A stretch of 64,000 nt of DNA from Lactarius indigo. Taxonomy: Eukaryota > Basidiomycota > Agaricomycetes > Russulales > Russulaceae. The notes beneath the pieces were generated by a model. It searched no databases, was not told where the DNA came from, and saw only the letters and a list, made by a program, of their open reading frames with translations. The translations under genes were made by a program, and so were the position numbers. Positions 12,367-23,696 of the stretch are shown piece by piece (position 1 is the stretch's first letter; the number at the start of each line of letters is the position of its first letter). The stretch spans positions 62,001 through 126,000 of the forward strand of contig JAFKAC010000102.1 in the NCBI GenBank assembly GCA_025766275.1, written 5' to 3'.

Positions 12367-14757
12367 TCACGCCCAAACAGATTCAGACCACCATCGCTTC
12401 TCGCCCCCGCGCACGCGCCACTCGACAATCCCCGACGTGCTCGCGACATACAACCACGCACCACGCGGGTCGAAGCACGTGCCCGCCAAATCAAGATGTG
12501 CCGGCGTCTGTATCGCCGACGTACCGCCGCCACCAGGGGTATATGGTGCGGCAGGCCGTCGGGGCTGCCGTCCGTGCTGCTGCTGCTGCTGTTGCTGTGG
12601 TGGCGGTGGTGGCGGCGGGGGAGATGCGGCGCGCGAGGGCGCGCGGGAGGTAAGGCAGTCCGTCTCTGCCTCCGCGTCGTCCATGTCGTCCATTTCGTCC
12701 GTGTCGGCATCGACGTCCATCTCCATGCCCGCGCCTGGGTTGTACCCGACTTCGACATGAGAGCGCCGTCGTGCGAGCAGCGGTGTCGTGGGCCCAGACG
12801 TGGGTGCCGGTACCGGGGACGGCGCGGTGGTGAGGAGCACGTCGCGCTGCCGTACACGCACGCGCAGACGGCGGTCGCGCTCGCTGCTGGTATGTGCGGG
12901 TGGCGGAGGGATGGCGCTGTGGTAGTGGTGGTGGTAGTGGCCGTGGCCGTGCGGATGTGTATGCAGGTGCGGCGCGGAGACGTGTTGGAGACCCGTCCCG
13001 AGCGTGCGGACGTAGGGCTGTGGTGGGTGGTGGTGGTTCGGTGATGGGATTGGGGCCGGGGAAGACCGTGCAGAGCTTGGTGTCGTTGGTACCGACGGAC
13101 GCGGAGAGGTGGATGGTGGTGGATCGGCGACGATCGCGGGAACGCGGACGATCTCTTCGTGCTCGAACGTGGTCGCATCGATGACGTGCAGCAGGGACGT
13201 GTGCTATCGCACGCAAAGTCAAAATCACGCTCCACGGAGTTAACCAGGATGCTCGGTGACGCACCTCGGTAAACGTCATAAGTTCCTTCCCGTCGATCCC
13301 CGAGCTAAACTTGACGTTCCGCACACCCCAGCCAGGCGCCCTGTGTGCCGGCATGGTCCAGTCCCAGGTGTCTTCGTACAGCCACCCACTGGCAGTGCCC
13401 ATCGGTCTGCTCCCGCTCCTGCCCATCCCTCCAGCACTGCCTGGTGGCAGACGACCACGGTCGGTCGTGAACACCTTCATCGGCTTGCGGGAGCGGACGT
13501 CCCACACCGCGACCATGCCTTCCTGCGAGGCAACAGCAAATTTGGAGCCAGACGGCGAAAAAGCGGTGCAGAAGGACGCGGGAAGCGCGCTAGCGCTGTG
13601 GATCGAATACGCGCCGGGGTGCGAGTCGAAAGGGGGGAGGGTCAGTTGGGCGAGTGGGGTGAAGGTGATGCGCGCGCCGCCAGTCATGCCGTGGAGATAC
13701 ACTTGGGGCGAATCGCCTACGGAGAGGAGGGTACGGCCATCTGGGGATATTGACGCTGCGGATCGGCAAGGACGATGACGACGTCAGTAAGGCACCGTGG
13801 CTCGGAGTTACGCAAAGAATAAGAAGGACATACAGTGGTTCACGGGTACGTCAAGCCGTAGTGTTCCGACTTCGCTGATGCGCTTCGGTGGTCCGTCGAC
13901 GCCTTTAGTGCCGCGAACGTTGACGTCAAAGAATTTGACGGTACAGTCGTTATTGCTGACAGCGACGCGGGGTTCTGCGCTGCTCTCATTCGAACGGGTA
14001 AGGCTGAGGGAGGTAAGGAGGACGGAGTTGTTGATGGATCCAGACAGGACATTGTCGTATTGCCATAGCCTTCTCGTTGGGCGGGGAGGGGCGGTGTGAG
14101 AAGAGTTGCGTGGTGAGGGATTGCGCCTGGAGTGTATCGATAAGTGGAGTTCAGCGTCCTGCCCGCCTGCGGCGAGGAGCCGTTCATCTGTGTCGGGGAT
14201 CGGAAGGGAGGCGATGGTGTTTGGGATGTAGTTGAGGGACACTAAGGGGGTCGGTGCCTGTGGAGAAAGGCATGTCAATCTCACGCGAGCCGGGAGTACT
14301 GCGGAGGAGAATGCGAAGCGCGATATCAGCGACTTGCAGAAGTCTGGGCCCAGGTCGGTTTGGACAAATGCCGCACTCAATGGCCGTATCGCCGTTGCAA
14401 AGGTGACTCGACCAATTGGAAAGAGCACAACGCGACGAAACAAAGATCCCCGAGAGGGCCATTTTACGGGGACTTCCCATTCGCGCGATTTTTTTTTTCT
14501 CAAGGCGATTTCCATTTCGCTCTATTTTTTCCCTCTTGGTGATGGGAAATGGAGCAGGAGACAGACGGGGGAGGAAAGAGACTCACAGAGGATGGATCAG
14601 ATATGTCGTGCTCGATTATACACTGGTCCTGCACATAGTTGACGACGCCTCGCTCATCGGGACATATAATGAGATCTCTGAGTTGCCTGTGGTACGAAAG
14701 GGTGAGACGAGCGCGATGGCGTTTGTTGGAGAGGGAAGAGAGACGAACACATGGCAT
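12367..14757 (-). CDS. WD40-like protein with DUF2415 domain
   Basis: Fungal beta-propeller protein of unknown function. Exons on the minus strand: 14757-14587, 14257-13834, 13755-13265, 13203-12367; all phases agree (about 640 residues). The N-terminus holds the family hallmark RQLRDLIICPDERGVVNYVQ. Then come propeller blades: LLAAGGQDAELHLSI, VAVSNNDCTVKFFDVN, SPDGRTLLSVGDSPQVYL, FAVASQEGMVAVWDVRSRKP. A His/Pro-rich low-complexity insert follows, then an acidic stretch, a poly-Pro/poly-Gln tract coded by CAG repeats near 12,575-12,605, and near the C-terminus the short DUF2415 motif HLDLAGTCFDPRGAWLYV. The 14757 start is the first in-frame ATG; the frame stays open about 130 nt upstream without an ATG, so an extra 5' exon is possible. 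Intron 1 is long (329 nt) for this genome. Confidence 0.8.
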
Positions 14758-15540
14758 ATGGAAACTGGTTGATGTACGACGTTGGACGGCTCTGGGGAGA
14801 GGAGCGACTGTGAGCGGGCCATGCGACTGAACAGCACGGAGGAAGAGAGGGTAACTGGCACAAGGGGTCTTTAAAAAAGCATCGATGGCGGCTCAACTGG
14901 TCGGCCCATCTCACACACTCTCGGCCCGGGCTGGGCTCTTGATTCCTCTCTTCCCCCGTGTTGGCCCTACGTGTTAATTATTACGTACCCAATAAAGGCG
15001 GTGAGGTCTGAGTTACCCTCTGAGCATGTGCTCGATGAAACCTTACCCAGGATTCACATGACGATTTAAAGTATTTTGTTTTCTCGGTTACACACCGGGG
15101 TCTTGAAGAGAAACAAAGAGCGACTTACCCAGTGGCTACCTTGTCTATCACCAGGCACCGTGGCGCGGTGGCACCTGTGCTGGCATATCAATATTGCATT
15201 ATAATGCATCAATCTTCTTGCCACCTGCCCCGCCTCGCGTGTTCTTTTCCGAGGCTTCCCTGCCCCTAAACGTCGACATCATGATGGGTATTCTTCGTTA
15301 TCTGCCTATGGATCCACGTATGCGATTGTGTTTTAACATGCTGACATCTACTACGCTGAACTACTACCGAGGACGGTCTCCCGGTTATTGTTGGGAAGAA
15401 TCAAAAAAAGTTCGTCAAATCATGTGTCACAGTGTCCTGATAGTCAGAGATGCTCGTGCGTGCGTGCGTTCGTGAGTAAACAAAAAGAAAAAAAAAAATA
15501 ACTGCAAGAATCAAGAACCAACAATACAGCGCACCACAGC
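14758..15540. other. intergenic, no gene supported
   Basis: Lies between the 5' end of the DUF2415 gene and the 3' end of the Ser/Pro-rich gene, both on the minus strand. The short open frame at 15,194-15,475 has no recognisable domain. An A-rich run at about 15,480-15,500 probably belongs to the 3' UTR of the gene that follows. Confidence 0.5.
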
Positions 15541-17314
15541 TCACACCCGGCGCATCATCCGCACACCATCACTCTTCCCAGCCACGGGCTTCATCACTCC
15601 AGAAGAAGAGCCCACCCTACCAACGCCACCACCAACGGCCAGCCGCGTCGCACCGCCGACAACAGAAGCCCGCGGCGCGACTATACCACTGCTGCCAACG
15701 CGCGATGTTGGTGGGCGTAGACCAGATGGGCGTGGACCAGCGCCGGGGCCAGCTCCCCCTGTCACCAATGAGGATTTGGGCGCAGTGGCCAGAGAAGGTG
15801 GTGCTGCGGGCCTGCCCTGCTGAGACGTCTGCCCGCGGGGAAGCACAGACATTGAAGCGCTCTTAGTGTGCATGGTTGGACGCTGGACTCCTCCGATGAA
15901 CACCGCGCGTGATGGGGCCCCCCTTGCCGCCGAAGACGAAGGAGCGGAGAAATTGGAAGAAGGTAGTGCCGTCTTGCGCACGTCTGACTTGTTGGCTTTT
16001 TTGGTGATGCGCAGTGCGGCCGTTGAAACGATAGGCGCGGGCAGCGCCGAGATAGATCCGCGTGCACTTCGTCTTGGCAAGGTGGTTGTTGTTCCAGCCG
16101 CGGCTGCGGGTGGGGCCGGGTTGGGGCGTGTGGGCGCCTGCAGTCGGTTTGTCTTAGGGCGAATGAATTGTCGCACAGGTGGGGATGGAGCTTGGGGAAT
16201 GGAAAGTGTCAGGGCCGGAAGTTGTGCGGAAAATGGAAAAAAAAAAAGGCTAACTGGGAACAGCATGGCCCGTGAATTTCACTGGCGGCGTGGAGGTGAT
16301 GCCATCTTTGTCGTGGTCGTCGGCCTTGGGGCACGCGTCTACCGCCTCGTCGTCTGAAGCCATGTACATATCCTTCAGCCGCTCTGACAGTACGTCGTCC
16401 GTGTCCGGCTCGCTCTCGCTCTCAGTGCGCGCGGTCGACACAGCGTCACAGTCGCTGCCTTCAGCCGTCCTTGCGGGGGCCATCACCCCCAGCATGGCCT
16501 CCTCCAAGTCCAAGTCCATCTCCAGGTCGCCAAGCGAGTCGTTCTCCGGGAACAGGATCTTGTCCTTGAGCAGGTCGAACGACGACTCGCCAAAGTGGAC
16601 GCTCAGGCTCTCCTGCAGGTCCACGGATACGCGACGCGCGTCGGCATCAGGGGACGCGTGGAGTGTCGCGCCGGGGCGAAGCTGCCGGCGTGTTGGCGAG
16701 GGAGAGGGAGGCGCGGCGGGGGTGACGGCAATGTGCGGTGCGGAGGGCGTGGGGGGAGACGAGGGGGACATGGTGGTGCCGTTTATGGCGTTGATGACGG
16801 ATGCGAGGGGTGAAGAGGATGGCGCGGGCGTGGGACGCGCGAGGCGGAAAGACAACGGGGACCCGAATACAGCCGCTGTCGCACCTTTTTTCGGAATGGA
16901 AACGGGGCTGCTCCGGCTGCTGCCGTCGCCGAACGCGATGTCTGCAAGAGGACGCCGCTGGGGCGTCCCTTGCGCGTCCTCCGCCTCGTTATGGACGACG
17001 ACGGGCTCGCGCTCATCTTGGGGAACCTGTTCGTCGTCGTCGTCGTCATTGTCGTCAGAAAACGAGTCATAGGACATGTTTGGGTCGCCAAAGTCAATCA
17101 GACGACCCTTGGGCAACGGATGGGGCAGCTGTGCCTTGTACCGGGTATAAGTGCGGTTGAAGAACTTGGTGAGAGTGATGGGGCTGTCCCCGAGAGGCGC
17201 CGCGTTTTCCTTGTCTGAGCCCAAGTCTGGTGAAGGACAAGGTGGTGGCGTCGATGGTTGAGTAGAGAAGAGTGGGTCGAAGAGGTTGAGGAGGCTATCT
17301 CTTGGTCGATTCAT
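15541..17314 (-). CDS. Ser/Pro-rich acidic protein, full-length parent copy
   Basis: No family recognised. Two exons on the minus strand, 17314-16255 and 16190-15541, join through a donor GTTAGC and a pyrimidine-rich intron (569 residues). Start at 17314 gives MNRPRDSLLNLFDPLF; an in-frame ATG 34 codons upstream is less likely. Seen: a short N-terminal amphipathic motif, SDKENAAP and DSPITLTKFFNRTY, a poly-Asp run (SDDNDDDDDEQ), many SP/TP dipeptides, an acidic middle part (LGDLEMDLDLEEAMLG), and a basic Ser/Ala/Gly-rich C-terminal exon. The SP/TP sites and the KEN-like and acidic stretches would suit a phosphoregulated, disordered, possibly nuclear or cell-cycle protein, but that is inference. 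It is the intact parent of two truncated N-terminal copies (23.7-23.9 and 31.6-32.3 kb). Confidence 0.7.
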
Positions 17315-17558
17315 CGTAGTGGTGTGAGACGCGCTGGCAAACAGGTAGATCCTCAGGTTCGTGGTGGGCGAAACGCGAACGCGAGGCCGTGTTCGATTTG
17401 GTTTAGCTACAATCACGTGCTCGAAACGTCCAGTTAGAAATCACGTAATCCTATTACCCCCGCCCCCAAGGACACTGGCTGGCTTGAGCACAGGGCGAAC
17501 CCAGGATTTATATTACCAGACTTGTTCTTGCCCAAGCGCCCCCAGTGTAACTGGCACC
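17315..17558. promoter_or_regulatory. shared divergent promoter, first copy
   Basis: Only 244 bases separate the two outward-facing start codons. The block containing GCTACAATCACGTG followed by CGAAACGTCC is conserved in the copies at 23,917-24,177 and about 32,269-32,794. It contains CACGTG, an E-box core. A bidirectional promoter is the simplest reading (inference). Confidence 0.5.
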
Positions 17559-18993
17559 ATGGCTCACTACGACATCTTTCGCCATCACCTTTTGATCACG
17601 GCCCCTGCCTATGGACATGCTCTTTGGGATCCAGATCCAGGGAATCTATATCCCGCTGTGGAGGTCGGCGATGTGGGCTACATTTGCGAAGGCAAATTCC
17701 ATCGTCTATTCAATGCTCTACTTCCCAAGGAACATCCATCCCAAGACAATGGTGTCCCAGAGTACCACAAACCGCTCGAGATAAAAAATCACATCTATAA
17801 GGGTACTCTGATGCCCCATAATCTCTGTTCAACCAGCGTCACGCCCGAATCGGATCTACAGGCCAATGGGTAAGTGAGCTGCGTGGTTTGAATATACACT
17901 GGCAGTCACTCACATCTTCTCTTCTCAGGCCGAAACAAGAAGGCGAGGTCTCTTTTTTGTGTCGGATGAATCAAGGCGCAGTATTATGCCTTCCAATAAT
18001 GGCCAAGAAGGAGGATACGAGAGCGAAGAATACATTTGGCCAGTGGATGACCAGGCATATCGACACCTGGTTCGCGTGGGCCCGACAGCTTGGATTGGGA
18101 GTTGACCGAATGGAAGATATCGTCCTGGTTACCGGGACTCATCGCACAAGATCTTGTACTAATGTGGCTTTCCCCGGGGGGAGGGAAGATGCACGGGTAT
18201 CGTTCCGGGCTAAGGTGGATCACCCCGATGACATTGTTACTATTAACTGGCAATTTTCACACGAAAACATTCGAGGGGCGCATTTAAATCGTGGTCCTGA
18301 TGGCGAGGTATGACCGTACACAGCTATGCTGGCCAATGAATTCTGAAATACCTTTCGCGTGATCCTATAAACGTTAGGACCTACCGGAGGATCAGTGCAT
18401 ATTCATACGAGGGTTCCGTGTCATTCGTAAATACAAGATATTTCCAAGACTCAAGGGGGCGGCAGGACCCAATCCAGACCCAGAGGGATCCGACGAGGAG
18501 CCAGACAAGGAGCTCGTATCAGTACCGGCTGTACCAGAGGTAACGCTGCGCACTTTTTAAAGTTTACTATTCTTCATCTTAGCTTTCAAAGTACCAGGAT
18601 CCTCTTCATATCCTACTAAAATTCATCGCTGAAGTGAGCACTTTGGACAAACAGTTCTTCTTTTATCTCCGCGCGTTGGTCTGATACAAACTGTAGGAGG
18701 CACCTAATTGCGATATGGTCCTCGTTCATGATGATGACCTGGTAGAGCTTCATGGAATTTATGACGATACTGTGAGTTGAGTCCATACCGTACATCAATT
18801 ATATTAACATTATTTTATTGCTTGCAGCCGATAGAATCTCTCCAACCAGACGCGATGTTAAGTCACCTCCGAAGCGTCGAGCTGAAGATTCACGAGATTC
18901 CGTTTAGCCCGGGTAAGCCCCTCTACCAGTCCTATCGCAACTCCTTTATTTCTCACGGCAGAGCGCGCACCCGAAAGATCTGTTGTCTGCTGA
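17559..18993 (+). CDS. agaricomycete 'MAHYDIF' family protein, copy 1
   Basis: A family I recognise as common in agaricomycete genomes but cannot name functionally. Exons: 17559-17869, 17929-18307, 18378-18539, about 18592-18633, 18697-18771, 18828-18912, 18962-18993 (about 361 residues). Seen: MAHYDIFRHHLLI, ALWDPDPGNLYPAVEVGDVG, FHRLFNALL, SFLCRMNQGAVLCLPI, DTWFAWARQLGLGVDRMEDI, VLVTGTHRTRSCTNVAFPGG, QCIFIRGFRV, and DMVLVHDDDLVELHGIYDDT. Divergent from the Ser/Pro-rich gene. The final exon, by canonical splicing, gives a short tail ending SVVC. A second reading frame across the same exon is conserved between copies (see findings), so the true 3' end is uncertain. Paralogues at 24,178 and 32,795. 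Confidence 0.75.
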
Positions 18994-19181
18994 CAATGGC
19001 GGGAGTGCAGATACAGAAACCGTTTGTGTAGCTACCCTTTTAAATGTTTTTGAAGAGTGGTGTGAGTTTTATATTCTGCGGACCCTGAGGTTACATCTTG
19101 ACCGCATAGCTATTGATAGCTCCGCCATCTGCATCCCCCTCATCTCAAAGTCTCCTTCACATCAAAGCCCCGTTACCCCGA
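18962..19181 (+). repeat. reused 3' module, occurrence 1 (before arrestin-like gene)
   Basis: A block with an exon-like part encoding DNGGSADTETVCVATLLNVF, a donor GTGAGT, about 60 nt, an acceptor ending ATAG, then a Ser/Pro-rich stretch (PPSASPSSQS). Also found at about 25,576-25,800, 34,196-34,440 and 38,533-38,715, each time joined to different downstream coding sequence. Confidence 0.75.
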
Positions 19182-20157
19182 ATGGAACGTTCTCTACCCC
19201 TTGTCGGGCCCATGAACAGGATCCGCAGCGAACGAGCTAGCGTTTCCGTAAAGCCATCCCCTCCCTTCGATGCAGATGCTCTTCTACGTCGGTTTTCTAA
19301 TCCGTCCCCCTATACTCCCCTTAATCCTGCAACCAATCCATCCCCCATGCAGACCGCTGCGGAATCATCTTCCCAGGAACACGTCGTACCTCCCTCAAGG
19401 ATTCCCTTCGACACTGCGCACGAATACCTTCTAGCGTCTCGTGGGAGAGACTATGCCATCGTCGCCGTCGTGAGCCATGCGCAAAACGTCCGAGATCCTC
19501 CTCTGTTGCACTTCGGGGATGAATTAAATGGTGTCATCGTATTGCCTCGGGAAAACCTTACTGATATGCGGAGCATGGAGGTGGTGGTGAGTTGGTTCCC
19601 CAATTGCTGGGCCTCGAACTAAGGCAAAGTATTTGCAGTTTCAGTTGTTCGAATCTGACCCCATCATCCCATCCTATGAGAACAAGAAAACACTCCTGTC
19701 CCAACAGGTCGACGAATCTTGTATATCAGGTGGTCAATTTAATTGGCCCTTTGTTTTCACACCCCCGCCCGTTCTATCCTCTACCGCGGCATCAGGCCAT
19801 GCTGATTCCTCCCTCACACATCTTTCACTTCGCGGCCATCGTAGCAGACCAAAAGTTCAACTAATAGTTACAATCTATCGTCGCGGGCGTCTCACTCGCA
19901 ATGTCGGGTACGTGCTATCTACCCCCTCTTCTAATAAGTGCCCTTTCACAGTAGAATTCTGCTCCAGATTGAGACAGTCAATCCATTATGTGCCACCTCC
20001 AGATCCCGTACCGACTTTATCTCCCTCTCTGCTCTCAACCGATCTCCCGTCTAGTAGCTCCGGGGAATCGTCTGGTCTTAGTTGGTTGCCATACCTGTTG
20101 GACGAGTCAACCGCCGGTAGCGCGGACCGTGGTTACGATTACTATAATTGTTTTTGA
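19182..20157 (+). pseudogene. arrestin-like protein, N-terminal part, split by insertion
   Basis: N-terminal two thirds of a fungal arrestin-like gene (a family linked to transporter ubiquitination and trafficking; no function shown here). Exon 19182-19586 starts MERSLPLVGPMNRI and contains DPPLLHFGDELNGVIVLPRE, a typical first arrestin strand pair. The next exon from 19639 carries FQLFESDPIIPSYENK and GQFNWPFVFTPPPVL; a further splice at about 19,900-19,970 leads to LRQSIHYVPPPDPVPTLSPS and LSWLP, then the frame stops at 20,157. The matching C-terminal half lies at 21,391-21,978, beyond the LINE fragment. The reused module lies directly upstream and may supply its first exon. Confidence 0.6.
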
Positions 20158-20239
20158 TCACTCGATTGCCCGATGTGCCCCCGGAGGGGCTTAATTAACT
20201 GTATAGTTCTTTCGTACTCTTAAACTCGTAGCCTAGCGT

Positions 20240-21174
20240 GTATGCGCCTCAGTCATCCTTTCTTCTGACTGAGGTGGGTATTCTTTATTGTCCCGGCCTG
20301 GTACTGTGACGCTAACGGACTTGTAGTATACGACGCGTCGTCGTATTTGTTAGGTAGCTAATTACCCTCAATATAGTCATCCTTTCTTCTGACTGAGTAT
20401 ACAACGCGTCGTCGTATTTGTTAGCTTCCATAAACGCCGTCTAACGCCACAGATCGTCATGTCACAACAATACCCCCCAAAAAGCCCGAGGCCTGTTACG
20501 TCCCCATTGCACGACGAACGCACTCCACTGCCTTGCGATATACCATACTTCACTCCTTCACGTCCGATTACATCACCAACCACCTCCCCGACCCTTCGGA
20601 AGCCAAGCACTGTCCCTGCAGCTTCTGTGACAAGTCATTTAACCACCTAATCTACGATTGCCCCACCTACACACGGCAACACTGGCAGGATTATTTCTTC
20701 TATCCCAGGAAGCCCAACAACGTGCCTCCTATCGATCTCTTTACCGCTGACTGTGACTCGCCTTACGGCTTTTGCCCTTTCCTCCAAGACACGGGCATTG
20801 CATCGAGGCCTGAGAACAGCGGTCGTGCGCTGTTTGATCCAGGTTGAAGGCGCTCTCTCCTTGCAAAAACCTAGACCCAGCTCAGGCTGCCTGGCTAAGT
20901 CGTTCCCCTTCTTACGCACCGTTACGCATCCCCTCTGTCGCCAGCTTGTCTTTGTGCAACACGCTACCCTGTTACTCCTTTGGTTCCCGGCTTTCCTTTG
21001 GTAAGGTAACCCCTAGTACGGTTTCCTCTTTCCGCTACTATATTTACTCTATCACTCTGTGCACGTGACTCAGTTACGTTACTTCTCGCTTACAAAATCT
21101 CGCTCTGTAGGGAGTTCGGTTGACTAACCTTGTATTAACCACTGTCCCAGAATAAACATGGTCAAAAAAAAAAA
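20240..21174 (+). mobile_element. 3'-end fragment of a non-LTR (LINE) retrotransposon
   Basis: Open frame at about 20,533-20,847 encodes a Cys/His motif (CPCSFCDKSFNHLIYDCPTY) followed by FLQDTGIASRPENSGRALF, the usual C-terminal tail of LINE reverse-transcriptase polyproteins. Reverse transcriptase itself is absent, as in a 5'-truncated copy. About 320 nt further on lies an A run (21,163-21,173) on the same strand, consistent with a poly(A) tail. It sits between the two halves of the arrestin-like gene. The 5' boundary and target duplication could not be fixed; short direct repeats occupy 20,250-20,430. Confidence 0.55.
20252..20430. repeat. two interleaved direct repeats at LINE 5' side
   Basis: Unit A (TCATCCTTTCTTCTGACTGA) occurs at about 20,255 and 20,377. 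Unit B (ACGCGTCGTCGTATTTGTTA) occurs at about 20,333 and 20,403. Order is A..B..A-B. They may be UTR subrepeats of the LINE or target-site debris. Confidence 0.7.
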
Positions 21175-21390
21175 CACCTGTGGATTCGTCATGGCCACAA
21201 CAAAATCACACAAAGGTGTGTGAGGGGCATCGTATTTCATCAGCTCCAGGTTGACTCGAATGCAAGGTAAGCATGAAAATACCAAATTTGGCTATCTCGG
21301 CTCACCTTATTGTTTCTAGTTGATTATACCCGTAAGCTGTGCACTTCCCATGCTCATTTTGGGTCTTTGCTTATCTTAGATCACCCTAGG

Positions 21391-21978
21391 TTTCATACCC
21401 AGTGAGCGATCGCATCCCACTCCGCCTCGTCATGACATGCGTAAGTCGCGAAGCGCTCGACTTGCTCGCCGTATCACACACCATCGGTGTACGGCTGCTC
21501 AAAGCCTTGGTTCTCGGAAGCGACATAGCAAATATCCACCACTTCACACTGAGAAATCACTCCCCGAAAGTTGGGCCAAAATACCTTACGCATTGGGCTG
21601 CAAGAGCTCAGTGGGAGGCCAAATCCTGTGCCTGGGAACTTCTTCCAAGCAATGAACATGCTCAGGCCCGTTGGCGCATAAAGCTTAGCGGAATACTCCA
21701 CCGAGTCCTGGACGTTGAGATAACTGAAAGTTTTGAAGAGGAAGGCATGAGACTCATGGTGCGCAGTTTTGACTCAGATGAGGATCTACCAACTGATTTC
21801 TTATTCAGTACTTTGTTTCCCTCTTCCTGTTCTGTTTGTCGGATTTTCACCCTGCGAGCGACCCGAACAAGGAGCTTTTTATAGCAAAACTTCCGATCAC
21901 TATACAGCGTTAAAATCGGTGGGCTACGCGTCTTCCCCTGCAAACACATTGGGCACCACACACATTCCCGTTTCGTGA
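21391..21978 (+). pseudogene. arrestin-like protein, C-terminal part
   Basis: Continues the gene cut at 20,157. After an acceptor ending CCTAG the frame reads VSYPVSDRIPLRLVMTC, EALDLLAVSHTIGVRLLKAL and ARWRIKLSGILHRVLDVEI, the C-terminal arrestin sheet seen in agaricomycete arrestin-like proteins, then splices near 21,760 to a tail ending at 21,978. Without the LINE fragment the two parts would form one gene of about 500-550 residues. Whether the insertion is spliced out as an intron is unknown. Confidence 0.5.
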
Positions 21979-22559
21979 CACCGTGACTCTTCATCTCCAC
22001 ACTCTGCTTGTTCTATCACTTCACTACTACGCAAATATTCTGATACGTCGATACCTCTTTTCTGTGCTGCAATTATCATTCGGGGCTCTCACATCTGGAC
22101 AGTGTTTGGGATATGGCTCATTGGCAGTATATCGGTTATTCGTCAATATGCTTGTAATGTGTAGAACAGATTACCGGAAAGAAAAATAGATGAATATGGT
22201 TTCGAGTTGGGCCAGGAACCAGGTCTGCAGCACTTGTAGTGGTTGGATTCCCCTTCAAGTTCCCCCTTCCAACAAAGTTGGATATATCTAGTAGAGTCGC
22301 TATCTGCTTAGTCAGCGTAGTATTGGTCACGCATCATCATTTCTACTTCGTTCCTTCTACTTCTCTACCCTCCCACCATGTTGGCGACACCCGGGACTCG
22401 AAAGACAATCCTAAAGTCAATCTAGACACCGAAGGTTCTCAAGTTGGCAAGAAAACTCCGGATGTGACTGTTTCGGGAGACCAAGGACTGTGGACGACGA
22501 CGTCACATTGAGAACCCTGGTGCTTCTATTTGTACTCCGTTGCGCGTTGCATTCTCCGT
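21979..22559. other. intergenic, no gene supported
   Basis: Nothing recognisable. The region just before 22,560 may contain a degraded 5' exon of the Atg22-like fragment. Confidence 0.45.
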
Positions 22560-23036
22560 GTGCCCACTCTTCCTTTCCTACTGTCATCAAGGGCAACAAT
22601 GAACTCTCCGGCTTCAGCTTTGGCCCGTCCCAATTCCAAAACTTGCTCTACCTCGCGGGTTATGATCTAAACCATTCATTGTTCTCTGCGTCGTGTAGTA
22701 GCGGTACCGAAGGCGTGCTACCATACCCTATCTGGGGCGCGTTAGGAGCGGCGAGTCGTCATTTTCACTTGATCACTTCGAGAGATCTCATGATCATCCA
22801 TTTTATGCAGTCCACTCTGATTGTTCTCCTCACGAATGGGATCAGCTTTGCTATCCAGGCCATTTTGTTGTTGACGATTGGCGGATGCGCCGATTATGGA
22901 ACGTGGAGGTGGGCAAGGATCTTGTACTAAACGCGAAGGGAGAGTCACAGTCGGACCGTATAGGCCGAACATCACTATTGTCTTTACGCTCTTGGCCGTC
23001 GGCGTCTCATTCGCACGGCTTGGGGCCGAAGACCCA
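22560..23036 (+). pseudogene. Atg22-like vacuolar transporter, 5' fragment
   Basis: Atg22-type transporters export amino acids from the fungal vacuole after autophagy. Seen: IKGNNELSGFSFGPSQFQNL and LYLAGYDLN, then TLIVLLTNGISFAIQAILLL and IGGCADYGTW. A 58-nt intron (about 22,912-22,969) joins W-R-P to NITIVFTLLAVGVSFARLGA, the conserved next helix of the family. The frame then stops (TGA at 23,034-23,036) exactly where the next transmembrane block should start; the other helices are missing and the sequence passes into other duplicated fragments. A truncated relic, not a functional transporter. Confidence 0.65.
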
Positions 23037-23119
23037 TGAGAGTCACTTTGAAGTCGCTTTCGGTCCTTTCCTCTTGAAGTCACTTTCTTTTCTCCTCGGT
23101 CTTGGTCAGCAGAGACCCC

Positions 23120-23290
23120 GATATTCACAAAAAATGTGAGACAGCGTCCCTGACATATACTTACAAGTCCAAGATCGGTCACCAAGGAATACGGGGAAGG
23201 TGACACCACACACGGAATAGTTATTTGTTATTTTGGACGCACAGCGTGAGCATTCAGGAACTTCAAGTAGCCACGTAATCAGGCACAAGA
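23120..23290. repeat. short duplicated block X, copy 1
   Basis: Contains CAAGATCGGTCACCAAGGAA and, further on, GGAACTTCAAGTAG; the same order appears at 31,240-31,390. Both copies lie just upstream of a fragment of the Ser/Pro-rich gene. Origin unknown. Confidence 0.6.
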
Positions 23291-23317
23291 TCGCCGTGCT
23301 CTCCGTCCACTTCTCGT

Positions 23318-23615
23318 ACGGATCCGGGTCTACATATCCTCCAGATCGCTCCCAGGCAGTCTTCCAGTTTCTCATTAGCACCACGTGGGCCAACGCTTGA
23401 TTGGCGACATCATTTCCCCTGCGTTGCGCAAAGCGAAGGCTGTGGCGGTCGCGGATGGGCAGGATGTAAGGCATGTGGCGGTGTATGTGAAATACGCGAT
23501 GTTCGGTACTCCGCTGGAGGAGATCTACGGACAGAACGTGCCTCGGCCTCATAGGATCAGAGCTGCTATAGACCTAAAGGACGTGATGGGGCTCGCTGGG
23601 GGGTTCAAGTTCTAG
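23318..23615 (+). pseudogene. FAD oxidoreductase, 3' exon fragment
   Basis: Corresponds to the last exon of copies A-D from the TYPPDR-like segment to the end (EIYGQNVPRPHRIRAAIDLK, MGLAGGFKF). A one-base change in length after TWANA places a stop (TGA) in frame, and all upstream exons are missing. A relic of a fifth copy carried into this region by a rearrangement. Confidence 0.8.
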
Positions 23616-23696
23616 TTACTTTAAAGGCCACTCGTTGTCTCTCAACAAGTATTAGTCCGCACTTATAGTGCTGCTCTTTCGTTGCTTCTCCGCGCG

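Noticed and set aside
12183..13235. 350-codon open frame on the minus strand within the DUF2415 gene
   Set aside because: It is an Arg/His/Ser-rich shadow frame of the real exon; the WD40/DUF2415 frame carries the family motifs and correct splice phases.
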